The notes under the pieces: model-generated | The model's input: only the letters and a program-made list of their open reading frames with translations | Database searches by the model: none | Told to the model about the DNA's origin: nothing | Source of the DNA: a virus | Virus record (IMG/VR): IMGVR_UViG_3300042887_000665 | Span: 1 to 21,651 of that record | Strand: one strand, 5' to 3' | DNA length: 21,651 nucleotides | In this document: positions 1-7,619 of the stretch, one piece after another | Position numbering within the stretch: the first letter of the stretch is position 1 | How the letters are laid out: each line of letters opens with the position of its first letter | Position numbers and translations under genes: made by a program

Positions 1-2
1 AA

Positions 3-176
3 GAGGCTCGTGCCAAGTATCCGCACAACTTTGACACGCTGGCAATGACTGAAGACTGGGTTGCGATTTGTAAATCCTGTGGGTTGATCGGCGGAGTGGA
101 CGAGTCTGCACGCGAGGTCAATGGGCTGGTGTTCCGCGTGACGTGCCGCACCAACTCCTACAAGGTCAACGAATGA
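3..176 (+). CDS. C-terminal fragment of an unknown protein (5' end outside window)
   Basis: An open frame runs from the window edge to a TGA at 174-176, giving about 57 residues with no stop. An ATG at 45 lies in frame but has no visible ribosome binding site, so I read this as the end of a longer gene starting upstream. The fragment has a CxxC pair (C-K-S-C) followed by a single later cysteine, which might be part of a small metal-binding fold, but there is too little to assign a family. Its stop overlaps the ATG of the next gene (ATGA at 173-176), which suggests translational coupling and supports this frame being real. Confidence 0.6.
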   Translation, partial: EARAKYPHNFDTLAMTEDWVAICKSCGLIGGVDESAREVNGLVFRVTCRTNSYKVNE

Positions 177-739
177 GCCTCGCAGAGTTTGAGCGCGAGT
201 TCAGGAGCAAGGTGGGCGAAGATCGCCGCTGGCCAGCCTTCAAGGTGATCGCCTACTACCTGCTCGCCAAGCAGGGTCCAGTTCACATTGCAGAGACTGG
301 CTGCGCTCGCCAGGCGGATAACTGGAGCGGCGATGGGCAAAGCACTCAGGTCTGGAACTGGATCATCGAGCGCACTGGCGGGAGTGCCATCGCCTTTGAC
401 ATCAACCCAGGCGCCGTGGCATACGCCAAGACGGTGGCGCCGCTCGTGGACGTGCAGTGCATTGACTCCGTTCAGGGGCTGCGGATGATTCCGCACCCTG
501 AGAAGCTGGACTTCCTGTATCTGGATTCCTACGACGTGACCCCAGGCATTGAGTCGCCAACCCATCACCTCGCCGAACTGACGAGCATCTACCCTCGGCT
601 GGCGTCTGGTTGCCTCATTGCTGTGGATGACTGCAAGATCAACGGCAACGGCAAAGACCGCTTCGTGAAGGCGTGGCTGAGCAGCCTCGGCGTTGAGCCG
701 ATTCAAGACTCCTATGTGACCGTGTGGCGCAAGCCGTAA
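173..739 (+). CDS. Class I SAM-dependent methyltransferase-like protein
   Basis: This 188-residue protein has the signatures of a Rossmann-fold methyltransferase: an SAM-loop-like segment I-A-E-T-G-C near residue 40, an acidic strand end A-F-D-I-N-P near residue 80 that would hold the ribose, and later D-F-L-Y-L-D-S-Y-D and C-L-I-A-V-D-D-C strands. The loop is not a classical GxGxG. It resembles the Methyltransf_24-type group, but the substrate cannot be read from sequence. I chose ATG 173 because it overlaps the preceding stop as ATGA; a GTG at 143 is in frame but would overlap the upstream gene. With the glycosyltransferase 800 bases downstream, a sugar or glycan methylation role is a reasonable inference. 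DNA or protein methylation is not excluded, though no DPPY-type DNA methylase motif is seen. Confidence 0.72.
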   Translation: MSLAEFEREFRSKVGEDRRWPAFKVIAYYLLAKQGPVHIAETGCARQADNWSGDGQSTQVWNWIIERTGGSAIAFDINPGAVAYAKTVAPLVDVQCIDSVQGLRMIPHPEKLDFLYLDSYDVTPGIESPTHHLAELTSIYPRLASGCLIAVDDCKINGNGKDRFVKAWLSSLGVEPIQDSYVTVWRKP

Positions 740-750
740 GATAGGCGGAC

Positions 751-801
751 GCCGCGCTTGCGCGGCTCAAGCCTGCCGGTGGAGTCCTCCCATCGGCAGG
801 C
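751..801 (+). other. Tandem hairpins in the intergenic leader
   Basis: The 87-base gap between the methyltransferase and the metallopeptidase gene holds two perfect stems. The first is GCCGCG (751-756) with CGCGGC (761-766) around a CTTG loop. The second is GCCTGCCG (771-778) with CGGCAGGC (794-801), and its loop contains a further GGAG/CTCC pairing. No T-run follows either, so intrinsic termination is not well supported. They may shape or protect the mRNA upstream of the GGAGG ribosome binding site at 818-822. Confidence 0.5.
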
Positions 802-826
802 GACCAACTTGAGGACTGGAGGACAC

Positions 827-1243
827 GTGGCAGCCAAGCAACCAATGCCAGACAAGTACGACGCGCTGGAAGGCTACGTCGCCGAGCTGCAGGTTGCGCT
901 CAACGTCACCTACTGGAAGATCACCGTGGCGCGTGATGCGTCAGACGTAGAGGCGTGGGCTGACATCAACCCGCACGCACAGGCTGAGACCGCAGAGCTG
1001 CGCGTGAGCCACGACTTCTGGAAGCAAACGCCAGAACTTCAGCGCGAGGTGTTGACGCACGAGATGCTGCACGTCGTGACAGCCAGACTCGATCAGACCG
1101 TTGAGGCAATGGAGGAAGCGTTCGGCAAGATTGCGTGGGCTATCTATGACCCGCTCTACGAGGATGCAACCGAGCGCGTGGTGGATCACTTGGCAAAGGT
1201 GATCGCGCCTGGGCTGCCTCTGCCTGAGTTCCCGAAGGCGTGA
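827..1243 (+). CDS. Putative zinc metallopeptidase-like protein (HExxH)
   Basis: The gene encodes 138 residues from GTG 827, which has a GGAGG ribosome binding site at 818-822; an in-frame start at 758 lies inside the hairpin region and lacks one. The central motif H-E-M-L-H-V-V fits the HExxH zinc-binding helix of zincins. A downstream acidic helix (A-T-E-R-V-V-D-H-L-A) may provide the third ligand, as in small phage metallopeptidase-like proteins. No signal peptide or membrane segment is visible, so it probably acts in the cytoplasm. The substrate is unknown; a role in host takeover or protein processing is only a guess. The stop overlaps the GTG of the HNH gene (GTGA at 1240-1243). Confidence 0.72.
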   Translation: MAAKQPMPDKYDALEGYVAELQVALNVTYWKITVARDASDVEAWADINPHAQAETAELRVSHDFWKQTPELQREVLTHEMLHVVTARLDQTVEAMEEAFGKIAWAIYDPLYEDATERVVDHLAKVIAPGLPLPEFPKA

Positions 1244-1551
1244 CCTTTCAGCGGCCGTGCCTTGACTGCGGCATCCTGACCCCGAACGGCAACAGATGCG
1301 CGATGCACAAGCGCGCTGCGACCTACAGATGGCAGCAGGGGAAGCCAAACCCATACCTTGACCCTGCGTGGAAGAAGCTCAGCAGCCAGATACGGAGCAA
1401 GCGTCCGTGGTGTGAGGTGTGCGGCAAGACCACGAACCTGACCGTTGACCACCTTGATCCGCTCAGCAAAGGCGGTCCGCTACTAGCACCAGAGCATCGG
1501 CTTCGGGTAGTATGCAGACCGTGCCACGGGAGGCTCACGAAGCACAAGTAG
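1240..1551 (+). CDS. HNH endonuclease
   Basis: This 103-residue protein has an N-terminal C-L-D-C-G zinc-knuckle-like segment, then W-C-E-V-C-G, the core T-V-D-H-L-D-P-L-S-K-G-G and the closing V-C-R-P-C-H-G-R-L-T-K. Together these give the HNH beta-beta-alpha-metal fold with structural cysteine pairs. Small HNH proteins next to terminase genes are a known component of many cos-type packaging machines, where they assist the large terminase in cutting genome ends. Here one gene, the glycosyltransferase, separates it from terS. The GTG start at 1240 overlaps the previous stop. The stop TAG at 1549-1551 runs into the ribosome binding site of the next gene. A free-standing homing nuclease is the alternative. 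Confidence 0.9.
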   Translation: MTFQRPCLDCGILTPNGNRCAMHKRAATYRWQQGKPNPYLDPAWKKLSSQIRSKRPWCEVCGKTTNLTVDHLDPLSKGGPLLAPEHRLRVVCRPCHGRLTKHK

Positions 1552-1559
1552 GAGGAACA

Positions 1560-2783
1560 ATGTCTCGGATCGCTTGGTATTCCAACGCTTGCCACGTGCC
1601 GTCCGGCTACGGAATGCAGACGGCGCAGGTCGTGCACCAGATGGTGAAGGATGGACACGAGGTCGCAATTACTGCGAATCACGGCGCGCAAGTGATGATG
1701 AACTGCACACACGGTCACCCGATCCTTCCTGAAGGCTTGATCCGCTATTCACTTGACGCTGCGCCTGAAAACATCAAGACGTGGATCGGCGATCAGCCTG
1801 GCTTCGGCGTTGTGTTGTTTGACCTGTGGCCGCTTATTGGCGTTGAGGGATTTAACGATCTGAACCTTGCGTGCTGGACGCCGATTGACCACGATCCAGT
1901 CCCGCCGCCGGTTGCGAGGTTTGCGTTCGAGGGGCGACATCACATCATTGCGATGAGTCGCTTCGGCGAGGATCGACTACTCAAGGCTGGAATCCCACGC
2001 GAAGAGTTGACATACATCCCGCACGCCATTGATACGGCGCTATTCAGCGACAAGGGTAAAAGCGCACGCTCATCAATGGGAATTCCAGAAGAGGCGTTCC
2101 TTGTGATTACCAATGCGGCAAACCGTGGTCGTATCCCAGTTCGCAAGGCATTTGGCGAGATGGCCGATGCGATGGCAACATTTATGCGCGATCGACCAGA
2201 TGTCTACTGGATGATGCATACGGAGCCAAACGGACACAGCGAAGGCGTAAACATTCCGCGCTTGCTCGCAGCGGTCGGTATTGATCCGAAACGCGTTCGT
2301 TATCCGCATCCAGTTCATTTCCGCAATGGGATTCCTCAGGAGGCGATCGCCTCCATCTACTCAGCCGCTGACGTGCAGCTCCTCACCTCAATGGGTGAGG
2401 GCTTCGGCATACCAGCCATAGAAAGTCAGGCGTGCGGCACACCGGTCATCGTCTCCAATTTCACAGCACAGCCTGAACTTGTCGGGCCACACGGCAAGAT
2501 TGTTCCAGTGCAGCGCGTATGGGACGAATTCCAGCAATCGTTCTTTGCCATCCCAAACGTTCTTGCAATTGTTAGCGCATTGCAAGAAGTGTACGAAGAA
2601 ACAAAGGCTGGCAAGGTTGACCGAGCAGCGGTCTCGGCCGCAATGGGTCAATACGAACAGACAAAGGTTTACAGCGAGTCCTGGAAGCCGTTGATTGAAC
2701 TTATGACCGCACGTAAGCGCGTACCAGCTCAGCCAGTACCGCTAAACCGAGAGCAGCGCAGGGGAGCCAAGAAGGGCAAATAG
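1560..2783 (+). CDS. Glycosyltransferase, GT-B fold, GT4-like
   Basis: The product is 407 residues from ATG 1560, preceded by GGAGGA at 1551-1556; an in-frame ATG at 1512 lies inside the HNH gene. The N-terminal half begins I-A-W-Y-S-N with a V-P-S-G-Y-G glycine loop, as in retaining GT-B enzymes. The C-terminal half has the diagnostic E-x7-E segment (M-G-E-G-F-G-I-P-A-I-E-S) followed by A-C-G-T-P-V-I-V-S, which binds the nucleotide-sugar donor. It should transfer a sugar from an activated donor; the acceptor could be a phage structural protein, host surface glycan or DNA base. The C terminus is basic (R-R-G-A-K-K-G-K). One 60-base line within it (2521-2580) counts 47% GC by hand, lower than the head genes, which may hint at separate acquisition. 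Confidence 0.92.
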   Translation: MSRIAWYSNACHVPSGYGMQTAQVVHQMVKDGHEVAITANHGAQVMMNCTHGHPILPEGLIRYSLDAAPENIKTWIGDQPGFGVVLFDLWPLIGVEGFNDLNLACWTPIDHDPVPPPVARFAFEGRHHIIAMSRFGEDRLLKAGIPREELTYIPHAIDTALFSDKGKSARSSMGIPEEAFLVITNAANRGRIPVRKAFGEMADAMATFMRDRPDVYWMMHTEPNGHSEGVNIPRLLAAVGIDPKRVRYPHPVHFRNGIPQEAIASIYSAADVQLLTSMGEGFGIPAIESQACGTPVIVSNFTAQPELVGPHGKIVPVQRVWDEFQQSFFAIPNVLAIVSALQEVYEETKAGKVDRAAVSAAMGQYEQTKVYSESWKPLIELMTARKRVPAQPVPLNREQRRGAKKGK

Positions 2784-2876
2784 CGGGGGGCGGTAAATAT
2801 TCTGGGCGCACGAGGGGGTACGGAACCCAGCGCCGAGTGGCTTACACACGGGGTCAGGTTAGGCTAGGGGGGATTT
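2784..2876 (+). promoter_or_regulatory. G-run-rich intergenic segment upstream of terS (candidate packaging or regulatory site)
   Basis: This gap has strong G runs at 2785-2790, 2814-2818, 2850-2853 and 2867-2872. The first three are followed closely by a second short G pair (CGG, TACGG, TCAGG), giving a loosely repeated motif. CTGGG (2802-2806) and CCCAG (2826-2830) can pair across one of them. The last run doubles as the ribosome binding site for terS. In many cos and pac phages the cut or recognition site lies beside terS, which fits this position, but no cos end can be proved from a single internal window. No convincing -35/-10 promoter was found. Confidence 0.35.
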
Positions 2877-3365
2877 ATGTCAGGACCAGCACGAACGCCA
2901 AATGAAATAAAAGCAAAGCGCGGGACGCTGAAGCCGTCTCGTGCTGTTGTTGTTCAGCTCACAAATAGTTTGCCGCGTGCGTCCGAACTGGGCGTGCCGG
3001 ACGGTTTGGGTCCGATCGCAACCGAGGCGTGGCACCGCATCGTGGAATACGCAGGCGCGTGGATCGCCGTATCCGACCGCGACGCGCTCACGCTGCTCGT
3101 CAAAGATATTGAGCATCTAGCCACGCTTGAGGCGCGGCTCTCCGTAGACGGTCCGATCCTCTACACCGACAAGGGCTATGCTTACGCACATCCCGCCGCA
3201 GGGATGAGGACAAGCACTGGGGAGAGTATTAGGAAATGGATGAATCACCTCGGACTGACTCCAGCCGACCGAGCCAAGCTAGGGATCGCAATGGTGGAGA
3301 GCCAGTCCAAGATCGACAAGTACCGCGATCGGATGCAACAGAAGGCTGGCCACCGCGCTGGCTGA
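2877..3365 (+). CDS. terS: Terminase small subunit, P27-like family
   Basis: The 162-residue protein follows the pattern of P27-type small terminases: a basic N terminus (P-N-E-I-K-A-K-R-G), a proline-bearing linker, an A-W-H-R-I helix, a central helix rich in D-A-L-T-L-L, and the conserved C-terminal L-G-L-T-P-A-D-R-A-K-L-G segment. It would recognise viral DNA and load the large subunit for packaging. ATG 2877 follows a GGGGGGA ribosome binding site. Its last 130 bases are also used in another frame by terL, and this shared part includes the conserved L-G-L-T-P segment, so terS appears to be the ancestral frame there. Confidence 0.9.
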   Translation: MSGPARTPNEIKAKRGTLKPSRAVVVQLTNSLPRASELGVPDGLGPIATEAWHRIVEYAGAWIAVSDRDALTLLVKDIEHLATLEARLSVDGPILYTDKGYAYAHPAAGMRTSTGESIRKWMNHLGLTPADRAKLGIAMVESQSKIDKYRDRMQQKAGHRAG

Positions 3366-4858
3366 CGCCTGTCGCCTCGGCTGACCTGAGCCGTAGTTTG
3401 GGTGACATCGTTGCGGACTTCGCCGAGGACCTTGTACCCATTGCCAAAGACTCAATCGCTGGCGCCTCAGGTGAGCCGCTTCAGTTCAGGGTATGGCAGA
3501 GGCGCCTTTTGCGCCGGATGCTTGCTCGCCGCGAAGACGGCACCTTCACGCACCGCTTCTTCCTAACAGGCATTGCTCGTAAGAACGGCAAGACCGCACT
3601 CGCCTCTACCCTCCCACTCTTTTTCGGACTCTATGGCGATCGGGGTGGTGAAATCTACTCGGCTGCTGCCGACCGCGATCAGGCGAAGCTCGTGATGAGC
3701 CACGCACGCCGAGCGGTTGAGATGAGTCCAGAACTAGGCGATCAGATCAAACTCTTCCGAGATGCGATGGAGTTCAAGGGAACTGGAACCGTCTACAAAG
3801 CGTTGAGTTCGGAGGCATTTACGAAGGAAGGCTTGAGCGCCTCGTTGGTCATCGCCGACGAGTTGGCAGCGTGGCCGTCTCGTGAACTCTTTGACGTCCT
3901 CTCCCTGTCAATGGGCGCAAGGAAGTCGCCGCTCTTTGTGGCAATCACCACGGCTGGTCAGCGCATTGACTCGACTGGCTCAGACTCGATTGCCTACACG
4001 CTCTATCAGTTGGCGCGCCGCCGCATCGCTGGAGAGAACGACGACCCTACGCTTGGGATGGCGTGGTGGGAAGCCGCGAGCGACGCCTACAGTGACGAGA
4101 CTCGCTGGAGCGAGGCGAACCCTGGGCTGCTCAGCGATCCCGCAATCCTCAGCATTGACGATCTGCAGTCTGCGAAGAAGCGCACGCCTGAATCAGAGTT
4201 TCGCACCAAGCGGCTGAACCAGTGGGTGAGCAGTTCGCAGGCGTTCTTGCCGACTGGCACGTGGGACTCCTGCAAGGATGATCAGATCGTCCTGAACAAA
4301 GAAGACGAGGTGGTGCTTGGTTTTGACGGCTCATTCAGCAACGACTCGACCGCGATTGTCGCCTGCCGTGTGGCAGACAAGGCGCTCTTCGTGCTTGGGC
4401 ATTGGGAGCGCCCGCTGGACTCCGAACTCAACTGGCGCGTGCCGGTGGAAGAGGTGGAAGCCAAGATGCTGGAACTCTGCCGCAGCTTCAACGTCAAGGA
4501 GATTGTCTGCGACCCATTCCGGTGGCAGCGGTCAATGGAGGCGTGGCAGCAGATGGGCTTGCCTGTGGTCGAGTTCCCGCAAACGCCTTCTCGGATGGTC
4601 CCAGCCACGGCCGCCTTCTACGATGCGGTGGTGAACCAGCAGATCAAACACGACGGCAATCCCTCGCTGGCTCGCCACGCTGCAAATGCCACGCCGTATT
4701 ATTCCCGCAATGGGCTTATGATTCGGAAAGAAAGCAAGACCTCGCTCAAGCGCATAGACTTACTCGTCGCAGGACTTATGGCACATAGTCGAGCGGGTAC
4801 ACTTGGAAGCGCGCCTGCGCCTAAGCCACGGGCTGAAGTGAAGTGGATTGACTTGTAG
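3236..4858 (+). CDS. terL: Terminase large subunit (ATPase and nuclease)
   Basis: This 540-residue packaging motor has an ATPase half with G-I-A-R-K-N-G-K-T (a Walker A variant common in phage terminases, near residue 110) and the Walker B-like L-V-I-A-D-E. The RNase H-like nuclease half has the strand V-L-G-F-D-G-S-F-S, then I-V-C-D-P-F-R-W and the late R-I-D-L-L-V-A-G segment supplying acidic metal ligands. ATG 3236 is the only usable start: a stop lies at 3230-3232 just upstream, and no other ATG, GTG or TTG occurs until TTG 3398, beyond the W-P-P-R-W-L-T-P segment that looks like a family N terminus. GGGGAG at 3219-3224 is a possible ribosome binding site. The first 43 residues overprint terS and look disordered. 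Confidence 0.96.
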   Translation: MDESPRTDSSRPSQARDRNGGEPVQDRQVPRSDATEGWPPRWLTPVASADLSRSLGDIVADFAEDLVPIAKDSIAGASGEPLQFRVWQRRLLRRMLARREDGTFTHRFFLTGIARKNGKTALASTLPLFFGLYGDRGGEIYSAAADRDQAKLVMSHARRAVEMSPELGDQIKLFRDAMEFKGTGTVYKALSSEAFTKEGLSASLVIADELAAWPSRELFDVLSLSMGARKSPLFVAITTAGQRIDSTGSDSIAYTLYQLARRRIAGENDDPTLGMAWWEAASDAYSDETRWSEANPGLLSDPAILSIDDLQSAKKRTPESEFRTKRLNQWVSSSQAFLPTGTWDSCKDDQIVLNKEDEVVLGFDGSFSNDSTAIVACRVADKALFVLGHWERPLDSELNWRVPVEEVEAKMLELCRSFNVKEIVCDPFRWQRSMEAWQQMGLPVVEFPQTPSRMVPATAAFYDAVVNQQIKHDGNPSLARHAANATPYYSRNGLMIRKESKTSLKRIDLLVAGLMAHSRAGTLGSAPAPKPRAEVKWIDL

Positions 4859-4866
4859 GGAGACTG

Positions 4867-6063
4867 ATGGGCATTCTTGATCGCGTCTTCGGACGCAGCG
4901 AGCCTGAGGAAAAGCGTTTCATCGGCGGCCAGTGGTTAGCGCAAGAAGCATCGTCAAGTGCGGCTGGCGTCCTTGTCACACAAGAGAACGCCACCAGCAT
5001 TGGTGCGGTCTACGCCGCAGTGAAGCTCTACGCCGACACGATCGCTGGACTTCCGTGGGATACCTACATCCGCATTGACGGAACGCGCCGACCATACCGT
5101 CCGCGTCCGCGCTGGATGGACTTCCCGATTCCGAACAATCCGAACTTCACATCTTTTGAGTTCAAGCATCGCGTCGTGACCTCGCTGCTGCTAGACGGCA
5201 ACGCCTTCATCCTTTGCCTGCGAGACTCATCCGACAATGTGATTGAGACCCGCGTCCTTGATCCGCAGAAAGTGGAGATCAGGAGCGGTCAGTTCGGTGA
5301 GCCGGTTTACTACATTGAGACAACCGAAGGCGCAATCACGCTAACAACCGCAGAGATCATTCACATCCCGCTGTTCGCCACTGGCGAGCATCATCGCGGG
5401 CTGTCACCGATCGAGCATCACAAGGTGACGCTCGGACTTGCAAGCGCGACGCAAATCTTCAGCGCGAAGTTCTACGAGAACAATGCAAGCGTCGGCGGTC
5501 TGATCAAGGTGCCAGGCGAGTTGACGCAGGATCAGGCAGAGGCGCTTCGCACTGGCTTCGGTCGCCGACACGGTGGTGTGGACAAGGCGTGGCGAGTGGC
5601 CGTGCTAACTGGCGGCGCAGACTATCTACAGCTCGGCGCAAAGATCAGCGACCTGCAGCTCGTGGAGACGATGCACTACGGCGTGGAAGCAATCGCGCGC
5701 ATCTACGGCGTGCCGCTCCATATGCTCCAGTACCCAGGCGGCAACACCTCCTATGCATCGGTCGAGTTGATCGGCATTGAGTGGCTGCGACTCGGACTTG
5801 GACCAATGATCGCGCGCCTTGAGGCATCGTTCCAACGCATCGTGCCAGGAGCCGACCAGACCTTCTTGAAGTTCACGCTTGACGGCTTGCTGCGCGCGAC
5901 GACGCAGGAGCGATACAACTCCTACGCGACCGCGCTGAACAATGGGTTCCTGTCGGTCAACGAAGTCCGCGCACTTGAAGATCGTTCGCCGGTGGACGGC
6001 GGCGCAGAGTTCTGGAAGCCGCTCAGCATCGGGACGCTGAATGAGACGGAGCCGACAGAGTAA
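4867..6063 (+). CDS. Portal protein, HK97 type
   Basis: The 398-residue product matches the HK97-type portal family in length and layout. It has an N-terminal S-I-G-A-V-Y-A-A-V-K-L-Y-A-D-T-I-A helix, L-L-L-D-G-N-A-F near residue 116, a wing with H-R-G-L-S-P-I, and the late helix V-E-A-I-A-R-I-Y-G-V-P-L-H-M-L followed by an N-T-S-Y-A-S segment. The portal forms the dodecameric ring at one capsid vertex through which TerL pumps DNA. It starts 9 bases after terL behind a GGGAG site, and its TAA overlaps the ATG of the protease gene by one base, so the two are probably translated together. Confidence 0.96.
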   Translation: MGILDRVFGRSEPEEKRFIGGQWLAQEASSSAAGVLVTQENATSIGAVYAAVKLYADTIAGLPWDTYIRIDGTRRPYRPRPRWMDFPIPNNPNFTSFEFKHRVVTSLLLDGNAFILCLRDSSDNVIETRVLDPQKVEIRSGQFGEPVYYIETTEGAITLTTAEIIHIPLFATGEHHRGLSPIEHHKVTLGLASATQIFSAKFYENNASVGGLIKVPGELTQDQAEALRTGFGRRHGGVDKAWRVAVLTGGADYLQLGAKISDLQLVETMHYGVEAIARIYGVPLHMLQYPGGNTSYASVELIGIEWLRLGLGPMIARLEASFQRIVPGADQTFLKFTLDGLLRATTQERYNSYATALNNGFLSVNEVRALEDRSPVDGGAEFWKPLSIGTLNETEPTE

Positions 6064-7514
6064 TGCCGTACTTCGTCACGGATCAGTCGCCAGACTGCAA
6101 CGGCTGGGCGACCGTCAAGGAAGACGGCGAGGTCATCGGCTGTCACGACAGCAAAGAAGATGCGCTCGCGCAGATGGTTGCCGTCTCACTCGGCGAAGGC
6201 ATTGAGCCAGGCGGCGAGTATTCAGCCGCGCGCGTCCTGCCTGATAACTACCGACCTGCACTCTCGCCTGACGTGCCAGAAGGCCGCGCCTGCGGCAACT
6301 GCGTCTTCTACAACGAGGCAAAGATTGAAGGCGACAAGGCGTACTGCGAGAAGTGGGATGACTATGTAAGCGGCGCCTACTACTGCAACGCGTGGCAGCC
6401 TGACGATGGCGGCGAGGAAGATGACCAAGTGCGCGTCCTGATTGACGTGCCGCAATACATCCAAGAGGCAGCAGAGAAGGGTCTGACCTACGAGCGCAAC
6501 GGCTTCGCCGGTGACGGATTGACCGAGCAGACCGTTGAAGAGGCGCGGCAGCTACGCGCTGGACAAGTCGAGGACGACAAGGTGACGCGGATGCGCGCGT
6601 GGATTCTGCGACACCGTGGCGACTGGGAAGGCGTGCCGCGCAACAGCAACTCCGACGATCCAGACTTCCCAGGACCAGGCGCGGTGGCCGCGTACCTGTG
6701 GGGCGTTGATCCCACAGCAGAGAACGGCGCAGATCGCGTCCTAGAATGGGCAGATGGCGTCCTCGCGCCGCTGACCGAAGAAGAGAGGTTTGACGTGAAA
6801 GAACTTGAGACGCGCGCTCTTCCGATGGGCGACTTCACCGTTCGAGAAGACGAAGACGGTCAGAAGACCTTCACTGGCTACGCCGCGCTGTTTGGCGCAC
6901 CGTCGGCTGGGCTTCCGTTCACCGAGGTCATCGCTCCAGGCGCTTTCCGTCGCACGCTCTCGCGCGTTGCTGACGGCAAGAAGATTGTCTCCTTCCTCTT
7001 CGGACACGACGAGACGCGCGCACTCGCAACGACCGCGAGCGGCCGCCTCACGCTGACCGAAGACGAGCGCGGCTTGAAGGTTGAGGCTCGCCTTGACCCA
7101 GCCGATCCAGACGCCGCTGGCGTCATCTCCAAACTGACGCACGAGGCGTTGGCGATGGGAATGTCCTTCGGCTTCACCATCCCAAAGAACGGCGATGAGT
7201 GGAACGAGGATGAGCGCACGCTGCGCGAAGTAAATCTCTTCGAGGTGAGCGTCCTCTCCGCAGGACAGACTCCCGCCTACCCAGCGACGCTGGGCTTGAC
7301 CTCCGTTCGCAAAGTCGCGTCCCGAATGGGCGTAGACGGCGACCGGCTTATCTCAGCCATCGAGTCCTTGAAGTCGGCGCAACCGCTGACCGAAGAGGAC
7401 GTCGAGGTGATTGAAACCATCACGGAGAAGTTGGCTCCGAAGCGCACAGTGCTGGACCCGTCCATCGCTCGCGCCAAGTTGCTGCTCGCCGAGATGGAAT
7501 CAGAAACGCTCTAG
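6063..7514 (+). CDS. Multidomain HK97-type prohead protease
   Basis: This is 483 residues, about twice the usual length. Residues 1-50 form a small conserved-looking domain (W-A-T-V-K-E-D-G-E-V-I-G-C-H). Residues 75-113 hold four cysteines at 77, 80, 95 and 108 in a pattern that recalls high-potential iron-sulfur proteins. Residues 124-230 form a helical module (K-V-T-R-M-R-A-W-I-L-R-H-R) ending in A-A-Y-L-W-G-V-D. The protease proper begins near 245, with F-T-G-Y-A-A-L-F-G, the likely catalytic histidine in F-L-F-G-H-D and serine in M-G-M-S-F-G-F, followed by N-L-F-E-V-S-V-L-S. It would cleave the capsid delta domain during head maturation. A GTG at 6795 behind AGAGG could yield the protease alone. 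Confidence 0.92.
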   Translation: MPYFVTDQSPDCNGWATVKEDGEVIGCHDSKEDALAQMVAVSLGEGIEPGGEYSAARVLPDNYRPALSPDVPEGRACGNCVFYNEAKIEGDKAYCEKWDDYVSGAYYCNAWQPDDGGEEDDQVRVLIDVPQYIQEAAEKGLTYERNGFAGDGLTEQTVEEARQLRAGQVEDDKVTRMRAWILRHRGDWEGVPRNSNSDDPDFPGPGAVAAYLWGVDPTAENGADRVLEWADGVLAPLTEEERFDVKELETRALPMGDFTVREDEDGQKTFTGYAALFGAPSAGLPFTEVIAPGAFRRTLSRVADGKKIVSFLFGHDETRALATTASGRLTLTEDERGLKVEARLDPADPDAAGVISKLTHEALAMGMSFGFTIPKNGDEWNEDERTLREVNLFEVSVLSAGQTPAYPATLGLTSVRKVASRMGVDGDRLISAIESLKSAQPLTEEDVEVIETITEKLAPKRTVLDPSIARAKLLLAEMESETL

Positions 7515-7619
7515 AAGCCACGAGACCCCGCCCCGCTGCGCTAGTACGCACGCCCGCGATCAGGTCATCCCGCTAGGCGAGCCGCAACATTGTGGAAACC
7601 AATAAAAAAGGAGACAGAA
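7515..7619 (+). other. Intergenic leader of the capsid gene
   Basis: This 105-base gap carries no convincing open frame, promoter or terminator. It ends in an A-rich stretch with GGAG at 7610-7613, six bases before the capsid ATG, which is a well-placed site for strong translation. A weak TGCG/CGCA stem (7537-7550) is visible. Confidence 0.4.

Noticed and set aside
158-706. 182-codon minus-strand frame opposite the methyltransferase
   Set aside because: All supported genes are on the plus strand, and the opposite frame has clear methyltransferase motifs; this one has no recognisable content.
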